Shown here one piece after another: positions 1-11,356 of a stretch of 64,000 nucleotides of DNA; position 1 is the stretch's first letter; every line of letters starts with the position of its first letter. The DNA lies in the NCBI GenBank assembly GCA_951230915.1, contig OX579640.1:16822981-16886980 (forward strand). Reading direction: 5' to 3'. The notes under the pieces were generated by a model, which worked only from the letters and a program-made list of their open reading frames with translations, did no database searches and was not told the origin of the DNA. The position numbers were made by a program, and so were the translations under genes. This DNA comes from Antitrichia curtipendula. Taxonomy: Eukaryota; Streptophyta; Bryopsida; Hypnales; Leucodontaceae.

Positions 1-1066
1 TACTTACCCTAGCTAAAGGATTTCTAAAGGGCTTAGCCACAACTGCACAGCATATCACCGACACGTGTTTTAAGGTTTGATGTGAAGCTGTGCAGATGAA
101 TACGTACGAAATAAGAGGTCTTTGCAACTTCCATGTACCACAAAAGCTCTGCATGCATGTGCCAAAGCACGAACTTATATACGTCTCCCTCTCACAATGG
201 GCTCTGTAAGGGAGTTGCAGATAGATACAGCTGTAAGGAAAACGTACAACTAGAATCAACCTGAAGATGATCGATGAGACTACGACCGGGTACGTGGAAA
301 CCTGGAAAATGTGCAAGCGCGCAACGTTGTCAGTAATTGGCGCGACACGCCCTACGTCTTCGGCCTCAGCTTGCTTTCGATTCACCACTCTGAATCACTG
401 ATACTAATGCATGAGCAGCCTGTTCTCAGTTCTGCGCAATTGTATGCCAGCATGAGGTCAAAGAACTCTGTGTCAAACAAATTTCTAGAAACCCAAAACT
501 AACGGGCACACGCAAAGAGAATTATAGAGAGTCTGTGGTGGATCATTTTGCAAAGGTGAGGTTGCCTGTAGCTCATTCCCTGCCCTCCTGCAAGTCCAAC
601 TCCAAACGGCGGAAGTGCGCATTTTCCTGCTTTCGTCTTCAGTGGTTGTTAAAGTACAGCTACCTATTTCGGACAGCCTCCATGACGGACGGCTTTACAG
701 GGTGCCCTGGGGTGGACAGGGTGCCCTGGGGTGGACGCAATCCTTAGATCCGCACACGTGGAGCTCAGTTTCTCAATGAATTTTCCATATCCTACAAGCT
801 GAAATGCTTAAGTTATTCGGTATAGACCTCTAGTACTTAAAACCTTAGCTTGTTCTAGTCCCTTCTTCCTCGTCAGCTTGGCAACCTCAGTAATAAAAGC
901 AAGGAAACTTCCATGGGAAGTGAGTTGGTAGTACAGACAACTTTATTTATCACAAAAGAATGCATTGGGTGTTTCTAGCTCTGTAAGTTAGAGCATCACC
1001 AGCAGTTGCATTGCAACTGATTATGGGAGCACTGGTGGCAAGGCACATATTGCCACATGGAGGATG
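1..1066. other. Intergenic DNA, no gene supported
   Basis: I see no coding sequence with recognisable domains here. The open frames at 311-502 and 535-747 are short and featureless, and the first lacks an ATG start. The only structure noted is a GC-rich tandem duplication at about 699-736, where an 18-bp unit containing GGTGCCCTGGGGTGGA occurs twice. Confidence 0.5.
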
Positions 1067-1187
1067 AACCTTCTTGGAAAAAAATTCAGTAAATTTTCCT
1101 TGAAAGACAAGTGAAATTGGCATCTAATTCATGTTTTTTGGAGGTATGTGGAATTAGTTATGAAATTTTGAAGTTGAAATGGCGTAG

Positions 1188-1302
1188 GGCTCTACAATCG
1201 CCCCACCCCCCAAAATGTACATCGTTTGTACATAATTGAAGGCTACCCAAAAACAACATGTACAAACAATGTACATTTGAAGAGGTAGGTGGTTTTAGAG
1301 CC
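1188..1302. repeat. MITE-like hairpin, copy 1
   Basis: A roughly 115-bp imperfect palindrome. It begins GGCTCTACAATCGCCCCACC and ends GGTGGTTTTAGAGCC. The inner arms carry AAAATGTACATCGTTTGTAC against GTACAAACAATGTACATTTG. The same hairpin recurs at 1798-1905. Confidence 0.65.
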
Positions 1303-1535
1303 TCCTACCTTATCATATAAATCATTTATCTTGTCAACTCAGCTTGGAGAACCTGAACAGTCTCTTTATTTACGCTGATCATAAGAAATCAGGAGTTTCT
1401 CTGGCTCTTGTCACGTCACTCAGCAACTGACGGAAGGCTCTTGGTGTTTCCGTGCTGAATAAAATTCAAGGGAAACATGCAGGCAGTACATACAGTAGAA
1501 ACTTTATTTATCATTCAAAAAATATTGTATATAAC

Positions 1536-1770
1536 TTAACCCTTGAACATCAAGGCGGACGTTTTGCGTCCAATGAATGACAAGAGAATCTCTTGTGTTG
1601 TGTAGGACAGAAGTGCAACTATTCATCCTCCAAATTTTGTGGGAAAAGGAAAGATCATCTACAATAGTTTGACTTCCAATGAGTGCTTTTGCATTATTTT
1701 AATCCAATAATTCACATGGTGTCAAAATGTGATGATTTCCACAATTATGAGCCCATCGTTTAAGGGTTAA
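1536..1770. mobile_element. Short TTAA-flanked element with CCCTT inverted ends
   Basis: A 235-bp unit bounded by TTAA on both sides. The left end is TTAACCCTTGAACATCAAGG and the right end, read in reverse complement, is TTAACCCTTAAACGATGGGC. About 16 of 20 end positions match. A TTAA target duplication with ends starting CCC is the signature of piggyBac-superfamily elements. There is no coding capacity, so it would be a MITE. Because TTAA is itself palindromic, it could be part of the inverted repeat and not a target duplication. Confidence 0.6.
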
Positions 1771-1797
1771 AGTAGGAGGTTCTAAAACTTCACAAGC

Positions 1798-1905
1798 TCT
1801 AAAACGGTGCACCTCTTCAAATGTACACTACTTGTACATGTTGCTTTTTCAGAGCCTTCAGCAATGTACAAAGTGTGTACATTTTAGGAGGTGCACCGTT
1901 TTAGA
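1798..1905. repeat. MITE-like hairpin, copy 2
   Basis: A 108-bp near-perfect palindrome. The outer arms are TCTAAAACGGTGCACCTC and GAGGTGCACCGTTTTAGA, and the inner arms contain AAATGTACAC and GTGTACATTT. The loop is about 22 bases. It matches the hairpin at 1188-1302 and is better preserved. Such a structure could give rise to small RNAs if transcribed, which the sequence alone cannot show. Confidence 0.75.
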
Positions 1906-2046
1906 AGCCCTATGTCATTTCATCTTCAAATTTTCATAAGTAATTCCACAAACCTCCAAAAAATATGAAATGACTTGGGTTAGATGTTAATTCCACTTGT
2001 GTTTTCAAGGAAAATCTACTGGAAAAAATATTTGAAGAAGCTTCAC

Positions 2047-2818
2047 CTCCCCAAAGTTCAGTTTCAGCTCTTCGGTGGGCCATTTATGGACCTCGTACCT
2101 TTAGATGAAAACTTCCTGAATTCTAATTGAGAACTTCAAGTTGAATTCTTACCACACAAAGTTAACGTACAGACTGCACTTGCATTGTTTCTGTTCAGCA
2201 CTCAACCAAGCTTTCGGACCGAATATAAATAATGCATCATAGGAGGTGCAGAAATTGCTCATCTACCCTTATTTTTAATCCTCTTTTTTCAGTTCCACAA
2301 TGCCGTGTAGTTGGGGCAATTTTCTTGAAATTTCTTCCAAAATAAGAAGAGAGATTTAAGCGAGTTCAGATGCTATTATTTCCAAAAAAGTTTGCAAGCT
2401 TGATGATTTACATATGATTTTCCAAATGCATTGTTGCAAGAGAATTCTCTAGAAGCACCAATTGTCAACCACACCCTGTAACCGACCCATAGGGTATGCA
2501 ATTTCCAACTTTAGGCTAGAACTCAAGCTTGGAATGTGTTTTTTTGGTCCTTCTCAAAGTTGAGAGTAATAAGGTTATGGCACATGTCCCAATGTAATGA
2601 GCAAGAAAGTAGCAAGTAGCTCTTGAATGATCGGAGTTAGAAGACTCTTGACATTCATTTGGCTATGGATCAACAATACTATTGGGCTCCCAAAATTCAC
2701 AATAACTTCAATTTCAGAGATAAAACTCTAAATGATTTAAAATTCCCATATTTCCTATCTTCCTACATGGGGAAAAATTCCATCACCTCACAGTCTTCAC
2801 CATTTGCTCCAATATTGC
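2047..2818. other. Intergenic DNA, nothing recognised
   Basis: AT-rich sequence with no open frame or repeat that I could support. Confidence 0.4.
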
Positions 2819-3390
2819 TTAACCCCTAAAGTCCCAAGGCCTCTTTTCTATCAAAAACCACTCAAAATTGCCATTTCTATAGCAAAGAGCAAAAAAATTC
2901 AAAATATTTTTTTAGCATATTTAACCATAGGATCTTGTACTAGAATAATATAAGAATTAATGGAAGAAATTTCACAAACTTTGATTGTGTAGACTACAAC
3001 ATATTTGCATTTAAAGTGAAAGAAACAAGTTTTTTTGCATATTGCTCAACTATATTTTTTGGCTTTGAACCTTCTTAATTAAAAAATTTTGCTCTATTGA
3101 TTTTTAAGTTTTAATTTTATATGATAAATAATTGAGTTGAGAGTCTAGGATTTTTTTAAATTAAAAGCATACTTAGTTTTTATGCATTAAAAATTTGTTA
3201 AATAGAAGTGGGTTTAAGATTGAAGGAAAATCTAAATTGTTAATATCTCTAAGATGGAATTGAAATATACTAATCTCAACAGTGAGATTGTTCTAGCAAG
3301 AGATCTTAACCTTGTGTAACTTTTTTTTGAAAAAAATGTGAAAATTGAGGTCATAAATGAATCCTACAAGTTATTTTTTCAAGAAGAATG
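2819..3390 (+). mobile_element. PiggyBac-like non-autonomous element, diverged partial copy
   Basis: It starts TTAACCCCTAAAGTCC, the same end as the complete copy at 4081-5013, and follows that copy in order: the GGATCTTGTACTA block, then a stretch near AAAATTGAG. I find no matching right-hand inverted end, so it is truncated or too diverged to recognise. The right limit given is approximate. Confidence 0.55.
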
Positions 3391-3498
3391 CTAGAACAAT
3401 AATATACACACACTTCAAATTTCACTTAGATCTAAGATATTCTCCGACTTTTATAGCCAGTCAAAGTTCATTTTCTCCAACTCGAAAGCAGCCCACTT

Positions 3499-3669
3499 CA
3501 CTACAAAAAAATGCGGGTATAAATGATTTGTACACAATGACTGCACTGACAATGATGACTGCAAAATGATTACAAAATGACTATTTTGTAGTCATTGTTG
3601 TTGGTGCAGTCATTGTGGATATTTTGTTAGTGTTAATTAAATCATTTATACCTCTATTTTTTTGTAATG
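3499..3669. mobile_element. CACTA-type MITE with 3-bp target duplication
   Basis: A 171-bp element with about 30-bp inverted ends, CACTACAAAAAAATGCGGGT on the left and CATTACAAAAAAATAGAGGT read inward from the right. CTT flanks both sides (3496-3498 and 3670-3672). The interior is itself nearly palindromic around repeated AATGACT / AGTCATT motifs. CACTA elements (En/Spm group) duplicate 3 bp and begin CACTA, so the assignment is well supported. There is no coding capacity. Confidence 0.85.
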
Positions 3670-4080
3670 CTTCTACTTTACCTCATAGCCTACAACTCTC
3701 ACATACTAACTCCAAATCAAGAGAGTGATAGTTTTTTGGAAAGCTAACATCCCAATATATCACTCCAAATATCAAAAACAAAAATCTCCTCACCAAGTAG
3801 TTATGAGCCCTCAAAGTTTCTGCCCCTACTCTCCATGAAAATCACCCTTATCTCACCTCCTCATCCATAACTTTCACATAAAAAATCCAAATTGAGTGAG
3901 CGATAATTTTTTGGAACCACAAAAACAAGATAAACAACCTCATAATTACAATTTCATTGTAAAACTTTTCCTATACAACCTGCTATGGCTTTCCAAAGAC
4001 ACGGTTCTCCCAAGCTAATTATGAAGAGGAAGAAGAAGACCCTTCACCTTAGCTTCTTCCTCATCTTCCATCCCATCCAC
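3670..4080. other. Intergenic DNA, nothing recognised
   Basis: Non-coding AT-rich sequence between two mobile elements. No features supported. Confidence 0.4.
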
Positions 4081-5013
4081 TTAACCCCTAAAGTTCCGTG
4101 ACTATGTTTTCACTGAAAACGCTCAAGAACTGCCGTTTTTAGTACAAGTACCAAATTTTTGAAAAAAACTTTTTTTTGACTCATGTAACCGTAGGATCTT
4201 GTACTATGCTGACTTGAGAATATGTGGTAAAAATTTCAGAAATTTCCACCACGTGGATTGCAAGATAGAAGCATTCAAAATCACTGAAATCGTTTTTTGA
4301 CCCCTGCAAAAAACCGGGCAGCTGCACTTCAAAAGCTCACTTTTCTAGGAAAACATGTCCAAAATGGTGGTGCTCCTTTGGATTCTTTTTCCTAAACAAG
4401 TTGGCTACATGCTTGGAAAATTTCACATCATTTGGAATTGTATAACATATAGGAAAAAAATAGTAAGTAGAATGAAGTAGAGAATGATTCAAAATACTAA
4501 ATTGTTAAGAATTTAGATATGAAATTGAAAAATGCCAATCCCAATGGTTGAAATGTTGTATTAAACAATCTACATCCTATGATTTTATTTTTTTCAAAAA
4601 ATATTGAAAATTGAGTAAGATAAAAGACTTAAAAGTTTATTTTAGAGTAGAGATTCCAAAACTGCCCGCAAACTAAAACTCCTCATAACTTTTGACTCAT
4701 TGGTCAAAATGGAATGATTAAAAGCTTTCCACGTATAGATAGCTCTGGAAAACCAGTTTCAAATTTTTGTTTCTGAAAAAAGTGATTTTTTCTGATCTGA
4801 CCTAACTGCCCGGCTGAGAAAAAAAATAACATATTAGGCCATAACTTTTGACTTGTATTTCCAAATGTCATAAAATTTAGTTCAAATGAAAGGTACTCCT
4901 CGTCCACAACTTCTATTAAAATTTCAGCCTCAAATTTGTAAATCTCTGGCCACATGTACCTGCCCAATTTTTTTATGTTGCCAAATTCTGCAGGCTGGTC
5001 CTTTAGGGGTTAA
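4081..5013 (+). mobile_element. PiggyBac-like non-autonomous element, complete copy (933 bp)
   Basis: Bounded by TTAA on both sides, with inverted ends CCCCTAAAG and CTTTAGGGG. Related copies lie at 48729-49657 and 57680-58622 (both opposite orientation) and 2819-3390 (partial). Shared internal landmarks include GGATCTTGTACTA, GCAGCTGCACTTC and CAAAATGG. Open frames inside it are repeat DNA and not genes. TTAA targets with ends starting CCC point to the piggyBac superfamily. No transposase is present. Confidence 0.75.
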
Positions 5014-6155
5014 GCAAGTGAATTTTAGCTTCTAAAATGCCACATGGACTATAATTCATCATTGGCCATCCTTTTCCCCCATAACTCTATCCTCATCTCT
5101 TACGTAACCTTCAAATCCTTTAAAAAATTTAAAGAAAGTGAAACAAACTTCACCTTTCTGTTTAACAACTTCTAATATACAAACAAAGTTTAAAATGCCT
5201 TCAAGTATAAAAATAAAAGAGCTAATACCAAATAGTTGTTTAATAGAGGTAAAAAAGGTAGAGTCCACTCCATCTAGATCTTTAGGCTCCCCCCCAAATC
5301 CTCTAATTTGACAACAAATATATGTTTTTATATAGTGAATAAATGTACAATGCGACAACGCAACGATAATTTCCCAAAAGTCTAGGAAATAGAGTCAAAC
5401 CATTCAAAAGTACACACAAGCTAAATGCAATCTATTGATTATTAGGCATGAAAAATCCATTGTTGTTCCTATTTACAAACAACAGAAGCATGAATGTAAG
5501 GGCACAACAATTCAAACTGAGGAATTTTGATTTTGTATAGACCAGATCGTATGCCCGATTGTATGATGCATCATGTGACCAAAACATTTGGTGATTGGAA
5601 AACTAAAGTTGTTCAATTCGTAAGGTTGGAGAAAAAGTGTTTGATATCCACTATTGCTAGAACAAGTCGACTATTTTTGTGAAAGGCCGCCGGATGGTGG
5701 TGGTGGCGGCAATGAATCATGGTTGCCTCACTGCATCATTTATGAATCATTTTCAAATCAATAAGACAAAAGACTACAATCATAATCGCCTCAATCTGTA
5801 TTTGTTGCTTACTCACTTGGCTAGAGGAAATGTGGTGAGTAAGTCAGGTTCAATGAGACTAATTGAAAAGAGTAAGTTTGGCCTCGTGAAACTAGTAATT
5901 AAATTGGTTTTTTTTAAATGAATTTTTTTGTATCAACCTTTGTAAAATGTTTTTCTTTGAAATTTTCTTTTTGATGTTGGAAGTGTTTTGGGGATGAGTT
6001 GTGTGCACATGCAAATGCACCATTGACTCAATCTTGCCATTGTTGCTATGGGTACATCTCCAAAATCAATATGTACCTATCAATGGAAGATTGAAATGAT
6101 TTTGGATCTTGGCTACCCAAAATAACTTTGACCCTTTGCAACTTTTGTATATAAA
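5014..6155. other. Intergenic DNA, nothing supported
   Basis: Two short open frames (5059-5358 minus and 5679-5921 plus) have no recognisable domain, repeat family or splice context. I do not call them genes. Confidence 0.4.
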
Positions 6156-8310
6156 TGCCACGTTTTCCACTTGCCAACAAGAAAATATGAAAATTTGACC
6201 AATCTTAGAATAGTAAAACGACATATCATCAAAAAGTGGCGGTTTGTAGGGTATCCATCTTACATGTGCTCTTAATCAATATTACCTTAAATGCATTCCT
6301 ACATCTGAATCAAAAGGGATTAATTTTTCTTGTATTGCTTATATAAGATGCACACAATCAAAATATGAAAGTCTTTGAAAATCAACAGTTAGTTTTTGGT
6401 GCATATAGAGACAATGCTATGAAAATTCATACTTTAATATTCATTTATTGTCTAAATAATGCTTGCTCAAGCGTGTCAAAATCTTCTTTTCAAGTGCTAA
6501 TAAGATCTAAAAATAATAATATATGTTTAATAATAGTGTAAATATGCTCAATTGTAAGTAGTGACAATAGTAGGTGAGCACACCTTACTCCCATTTCTCT
6601 TGAAGAAGAGCTACGTATTCAAAAAGGAATGTTGTGAGTTGGTGTACCCTCCTTGACTCACACTAAAGATAGTTCCCTTGCTTTGAGCCAATATTCTTGG
6701 ACCTTCAATAATATTTTGGAAAACACATGCTCGGTTTTACAATATCATGGAGGTTTTTGAACTTTGTTGGCACTTATCTTGCATTCTCCATATTGAATGT
6801 ACCTCTAAAAAATGTCATCACTACAATCTAAAGTGTAGCACCAATATTTCTATTTGACTGAATTAATGTGCTTTGGAATTAGAATCCGATATTTCAATGT
6901 ATAGTCAAATTAAAGGCCGTGATTTCCATGTTTTGATCCCATCTCAATGAAGATGGCAATACACTTGAGTTCCAAGACCTTGACAACAAGTCTAATTAAA
7001 GGCCTCATAGTTCAATGATCTAGTTTCAATGAAGAATAAACTTAAGTCACATAGTTTAATGCAATTGTAATACTTGAGTTAGATTTAGACAACAAAATTA
7101 AATTAGAGGTCATATATATTTAGATGGTATCAACACAATGAAGATAGCAACATATTTGAATGTAACCTAAATAAAAAGATGCATACATGCTACATTCTAA
7201 TCTTGCCACATGTATCAACAAATTTATGAAAACTTCATCATTCATTTATCAAAATCATTGGCAAAATCCTCAATATTATGACAATGTTTCAATCTCCATG
7301 CATCTATACCAACAAAGTAAAAAAGATTCCTTTACAATGTACAAAGATCCTAACTTTGTAAGCTTGAAAACAATTCCTAGTCTTGCCTTGGAGTAGTGTG
7401 TATATGCACGGAGTGAAGAGTCAATATCAAACAAAATTTGGGTAGCAGTGCAAAGTGTATCGTATTATAACCTACTTTTCTTACTTCTCGATTGGAAACA
7501 TGTGCATGCCAAAGGCCTCTTAGCATTATCCAAACCTCCACACAATTTGCATAATTTGTTATACTGTATCCGTGCTTGTTTGTTGAGCATGGATTGATGA
7601 TGCTTATAGTTGCAATTTAGAATACATCTTTAGGATTTTGGAAATTTAGCCTATCCTTCATCTTGAAGGGGTTGATAATAAGAATTGAGATGAGTTGTTG
7701 TAAAACCAACCATGACCCAATTCCATAAAAATTTAGGAAAGCACATCATTATAGAATGCCCATCTAACAACTTTCAAAATCTCTTAGTTTAGGGCATTTT
7801 AACAATAGAATATTATTGATTGTCTTAGGTTGAACTTCTAAAATGAATACATATAAAGTATGTACATCTATAATCAACATTACCAAAAATGCACCCCCTT
7901 CATGTGGACCCAAAAGCGTCATCAAAACCTAGATGTTGATTCCACAAGGTGCCTAGCAAGATGTGCACAATCTAGACATGTATCTAGTGTTGGTTCTAGA
8001 TACACCTAGATATAATCTATTAAAGTTTCATAACTTACTCATATGATGTCCAAATAGTGTATGCTAAAGTGTGTTGGAATTCTCTTCAACTTGCCAATAA
8101 GATTGAATAAGATCATTTATATTTTATAATAACAACTTTGTTCAGACATATACAATTAGCGATAATTATAGGTGTACATTCCTCAATACCTTTTGTGATA
8201 GAATTCAATTTGCATTGGATTTACATGAAACCACCTTATTACTCAAATATGCCATATTTAACTACTTTTGGACTATTGAAAGTCCAAAATTAATAAATGC
8301 ACAAATCCCC
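6156..8310 (+). repeat. Long inverted duplication, arm 1
   Basis: This stretch recurs in reverse complement at about 37765-41290. Good landmarks are 7480-7760 against 38520-38780 (a block containing CATGCCAAAGGCCTCTT), and 6810-7110 against 40230-40560. No coding sequence is recognised. The arms are diverged and differ by small indels plus a 1.17-kb CACTA insertion in the second arm. This arm therefore serves as the empty site for that insertion. Confidence 0.7.
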
Positions 8311-8622
8311 CGATGGTGGAGGTTGGCTATTGATCGGGTTTTTTCCAGATATAATGTGGAATTTACACTTGTATAAGGCGTTGTACGGAGTCTATTTCCA
8401 GAGCTTAGAAATTAGGCTACAGAAAGTACCAAGATATTCCACGGTTTGAGGATGAAACCTTTGTCTTAGCATTGGAAGTAGCAGTGGATAGTTTTGATGT
8501 TCAAGAGAAATCACAAAAGTCCCTCAAATGAATCCATGACTGTGCTAAAGTTTACATATTGGCATTGTGGGAACTCCTGATGAACGTGGAACACGTGTGT
8601 CAACTTCTTTTAATACATGTAT
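8305..8622 (+). pseudogene. Unrecognised coding remnant next to the first LTR
   Basis: From 8424 a plus-strand frame reads as natural protein, with segments such as RFEDETFVLALEVAVDSF and then IHDCAKVYILALWELLMNV. A single TGA at 8529-8531 falls between lysine and isoleucine codons and would be CGA before a C-to-T change. A second stretch at about 8309-8350 (RWWRLAIDRVFSRYNVEF) may be an upstream part. I do not recognise the family. The frame ends at a TGA overlapping the LTR target duplication. It is a decayed fragment and could come from a host gene or a transposon. Confidence 0.4.
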
Positions 8623-9154
8623 GACTCTGTGGGCGCAAAATTACCCACCCTTGGTAATCAGGCAAACACTGACCAGGTTCTATGCCTTTATCCACCTTTT
8701 GAATATATGGGAGTGTTGTGAGTACGGTCCAATGTGCCTTCCAAGCAATGAATCTTTTTGTGCTAACGTTTTCTAAGTGTCGTGGATGGCAACGAATACT
8801 ACTAGAAATGCATGGATAACTAACAAGCTGACTGTGATGATCAAAGGTGATGGTAATTCCTAACTCCCTAACTGTCTATCCTATGTCTAGGGTTGGCTGG
8901 TTTATTGGCGTCATTTCTAACGTCCCCCAACTACGTGGAAGGAAAACCCTCATGTTCCTTCCATGAACCTCCAAGACTATCTTTTGAGGTTTTGACACCC
9001 CTCTCAAAAGTTTAAACTCTATGGCTAGCCCCAAGCTTAGTGTTTATTCTACTTTCCCACTTCTAAATGTAACTCTAGATTTTGACTCCCGAGTGCTAGT
9101 TCTAACTTTTACTTCCAATTTTGACTCTATGGTTTGACTTTTATCCTCGGGTTT

Positions 9155-9390
9155 TTACTCCTAAATTTAACTCTAGCTTTTTACTCCTAAAACTAATTCT
9201 AAGTTTTTACTCCTAAATTTAACTCTAGCTTTTTACTCCTAAAACTAATTCTAATTCTTTACTCCTAAATTTAACTCTAGCTTTTTACTCCTAAAACTAA
9301 CTCTAAATTTTTACTCCTAAAACTTTAACTCTAATTCTTTACTCCTAAATTTAACTCTAAATCTTTAACTTCTATTTCTAATTTTTACCT
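9155..9390 (-). repeat. Tandem TTTTTACTCCTAAA minisatellite inside LTR
   Basis: About ten degenerate copies of a unit near 24 bp, alternating TTTTTACTCCTAAATTTAAC and TTTTTACTCCTAAAACTAAC. Comparable arrays sit at the equivalent place in the LTRs at 27460-27720 and 55970-56180, with different copy numbers. Confidence 0.8.
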
Positions 9391-9486
9391 TGACTTATCA
9401 TGGGCTACTATTCACTTGAAAAGGGCTAATTAAGGAAAATCAATGCTAATAAGGAGAAAACACCAAGTTTTGATTCAAGGACTCAC

Positions 9487-9549
9487 CTCGTCACTATCGG
9501 TGTTGGAAATGCGCTCGTCCGCATCCGTGTGGCCATTTCCATACTCCAT
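9487..9549 (-). other. Conserved 21-codon ATG exon with splice donor in LTR copy 1
   Basis: On the minus strand an ATG at 9549 opens 21 codons (MEYGNGHTDADERISNTDSD, then E) ending in GAG followed by GTGAGT, a good 5' splice site. The equivalent place in the copy at 55797-55859 has the same length, a related peptide and the same donor. The copy at 27 kb has lost the ATG and shifted frame but keeps the donor. It could be a leader exon of the retrotransposon gene spliced onto internal sequence. The downstream partner is absent because only the LTR remains. Confidence 0.4.
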
Positions 9550-10194
9550 GGTGGTCCTTGGGTTGTGGGAGTTTTTTCCCAAGTTCACCGCTTATGTTTC
9601 GAAAATTAGGATCCCATGTGATCTAACCCTTTTTTTTCCCTTCCTCCTTCCTTCTCCTTCCCTTTTCTCTCTTTTTCTTTCCCTTTCTTTCTTTCTACAC
9701 TAACATTGTTCTACCTAAACTTTGATGGGGTCTTACAACTATAGATTTAAACCCCAAGGAGGTTTAATGTCCCTCCTAGACCCTCTTACACTACCTTGTC
9801 TTTGTGTCATCCTAATCCATCTTCTAATGGTCACTACAAATTCTCGAGATTTCCCTTTCTAAGTCTCCCTAATCCTAGGCCTAGGTCACTATTTATCGTC
9901 TCTCTCGCTTCCTTTTCTACATAGTCATCTTCTACCCTATTTCTCTTTGTATCTTTTTGTGGCTTTGTAGGTTTTGGATGGCGTATGTCCCACGTTGTGG
10001 GCGCTATCTTGGGCTCAACCCATTTTTTCTACTCTCTTTTACCCTCTACTATTTTCTTCCCCCCTACTTCCAATGTGCCCTTGTTTAATCTCACGTGTCC
10101 CTCACGGACCCGACTCCCCACCCGGACTCTAGACTTTAAGTATTCTTGTATTTGGGTTTGTTAGAGCCCGATTTTTTTCTTAGTCACCCATTTT

Positions 10195-10400
10195 ATCCCA
10201 AGCCCCTGGACTGCAAGTTTCCCCCGGAGCCCTGGACTGCAAGTTTCCCTCGAAGCCCCTAGACTGCAAGTTTCCCCTGGAGCCCTGGACTGCCTCGACT
10301 CTCTTACTGATTGGCCCGACCCTCTGGCTTGCTGGCCCGACCCCCTTGCTTACTGGCCAACCCCCTTGCTGATCGCCCTGACTCTCTTGCTTACTGGCTC
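10195..10400 (-). repeat. GC-rich minisatellite inside LTR copy 1
   Basis: Three to four copies of a unit near 28 bp around CCTGGACTGCAAGTTTCCC, followed by repeats of a GACCCCCTTGCTTACTGGCC type. The equivalent place in the other LTRs carries different GC-rich tandem units (28530-28700 and 54830-55130), so this part turns over quickly. Confidence 0.65.
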
Positions 10401-11349
10401 GACCCCCTTGAGCTGGGCTGGCTAATCTAGTTTTGGAACCTTAATTAACTGAATTGGCAGTTAGGCTAAGGAACATGGAAAAAAAAAGAAAAGAATACAA
10501 CAACGGAACGACCGGAAACCCCCCCCGAAAGAACCCCAAACCCTTGTGATTAGCTTAGGAGGTATGGTGGTTTTCTAGTATTCTTACTAGTGGATGGTTA
10601 TAATGATTCAACTATCTTTGGACTCTTGGATATCTGGACACTAACGATCATATCTCCGTGTGGATATCTGGATACTAAGGTAGAAAGGTGTTTTGGAATC
10701 TTGTAAAAAAATGCCAAACTTTTCTAGCCCCTAGAATCAAAGCTTCGCCGTTCCGAGGGTAACTATAAAAAAATGCCAAACCTTTCTGAGTTCCACGGTC
10801 AAAGCTTTGCCGTTCCCGAGGGGGGTACCCGTAGCCAAGCGAGGGTTAGATAAAGAAAAAAAAAAAAAGACACACGTGGAAGATGCACATGGAGAAGCCA
10901 AAGCTTCGCCGACAATAGGGGGGGTCCACACAACAATAGGGATGGTTAGAAGGAGGGTAAACACTTGACTTAAGAGAACAAGCGGAGGTTAGTATGACAA
11001 GGCAAGCAAATGAATCACACTCTAAAGGCCCCCCAATGGCGGCATATGCCAAGACACTAGAGGGGGTGGCTTTAGGATTAGTAGCAACACAAAGGACCTT
11101 TAAAACACAAGGGTTAGTTCGTACGAGTGTATATGGAAACACAATCGGACACACAAGGAGATCACAAGGCAAGGTGGAAGGACCCCAAAGGACCTTCAAA
11201 AGCTTGAAATAGAAAAACAATGGAAGCAAAAAGTGCTCCAGAAACACCATAGAGGTTTCTTGGCTAAAACGCCAAAATCTCCCAACATAAGTTGGACCTA
11301 CGGATCCAAAACAAGATTTGGGGGTGTTCTTGAGAGAAAAATGGGGACC

Positions 11350-11356
11350 TTAAATA
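11350..11356 (-). promoter_or_regulatory. TATA-like box of LTR copy 1
   Basis: On the minus strand the sequence reads CCTATTTAAGGTCCCC, followed by a CT-rich stretch. The same position reads CCTATTTAAAGTCCCC in the copy at 52679 and CCTATATAAGGGCC in the copy at 42219. Conservation of a TATA-like core in all copies on one strand fixes the likely transcription direction of the element. Confidence 0.5.

Larger units (their letters stand above)
1067..2046. repeat. Fold-back structure with ~240-bp imperfect inverted arms
   Basis: The segment 1067-1303 is matched in reverse complement by 1795-2046. Shared blocks include TTTTCCTTGAAA, TTTTTTGGAGGT, GTGGAATTA and AATGTACA. The spacer (1304-1794) holds a separate TTAA-flanked element. 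Each arm ends in its own smaller hairpin. The arms are clearly diverged, so this is either an old fold-back transposon or two copies of one repeat inserted in opposite orientation. A transcript through it could fold into long double-stranded RNA (inference). Confidence 0.7.
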
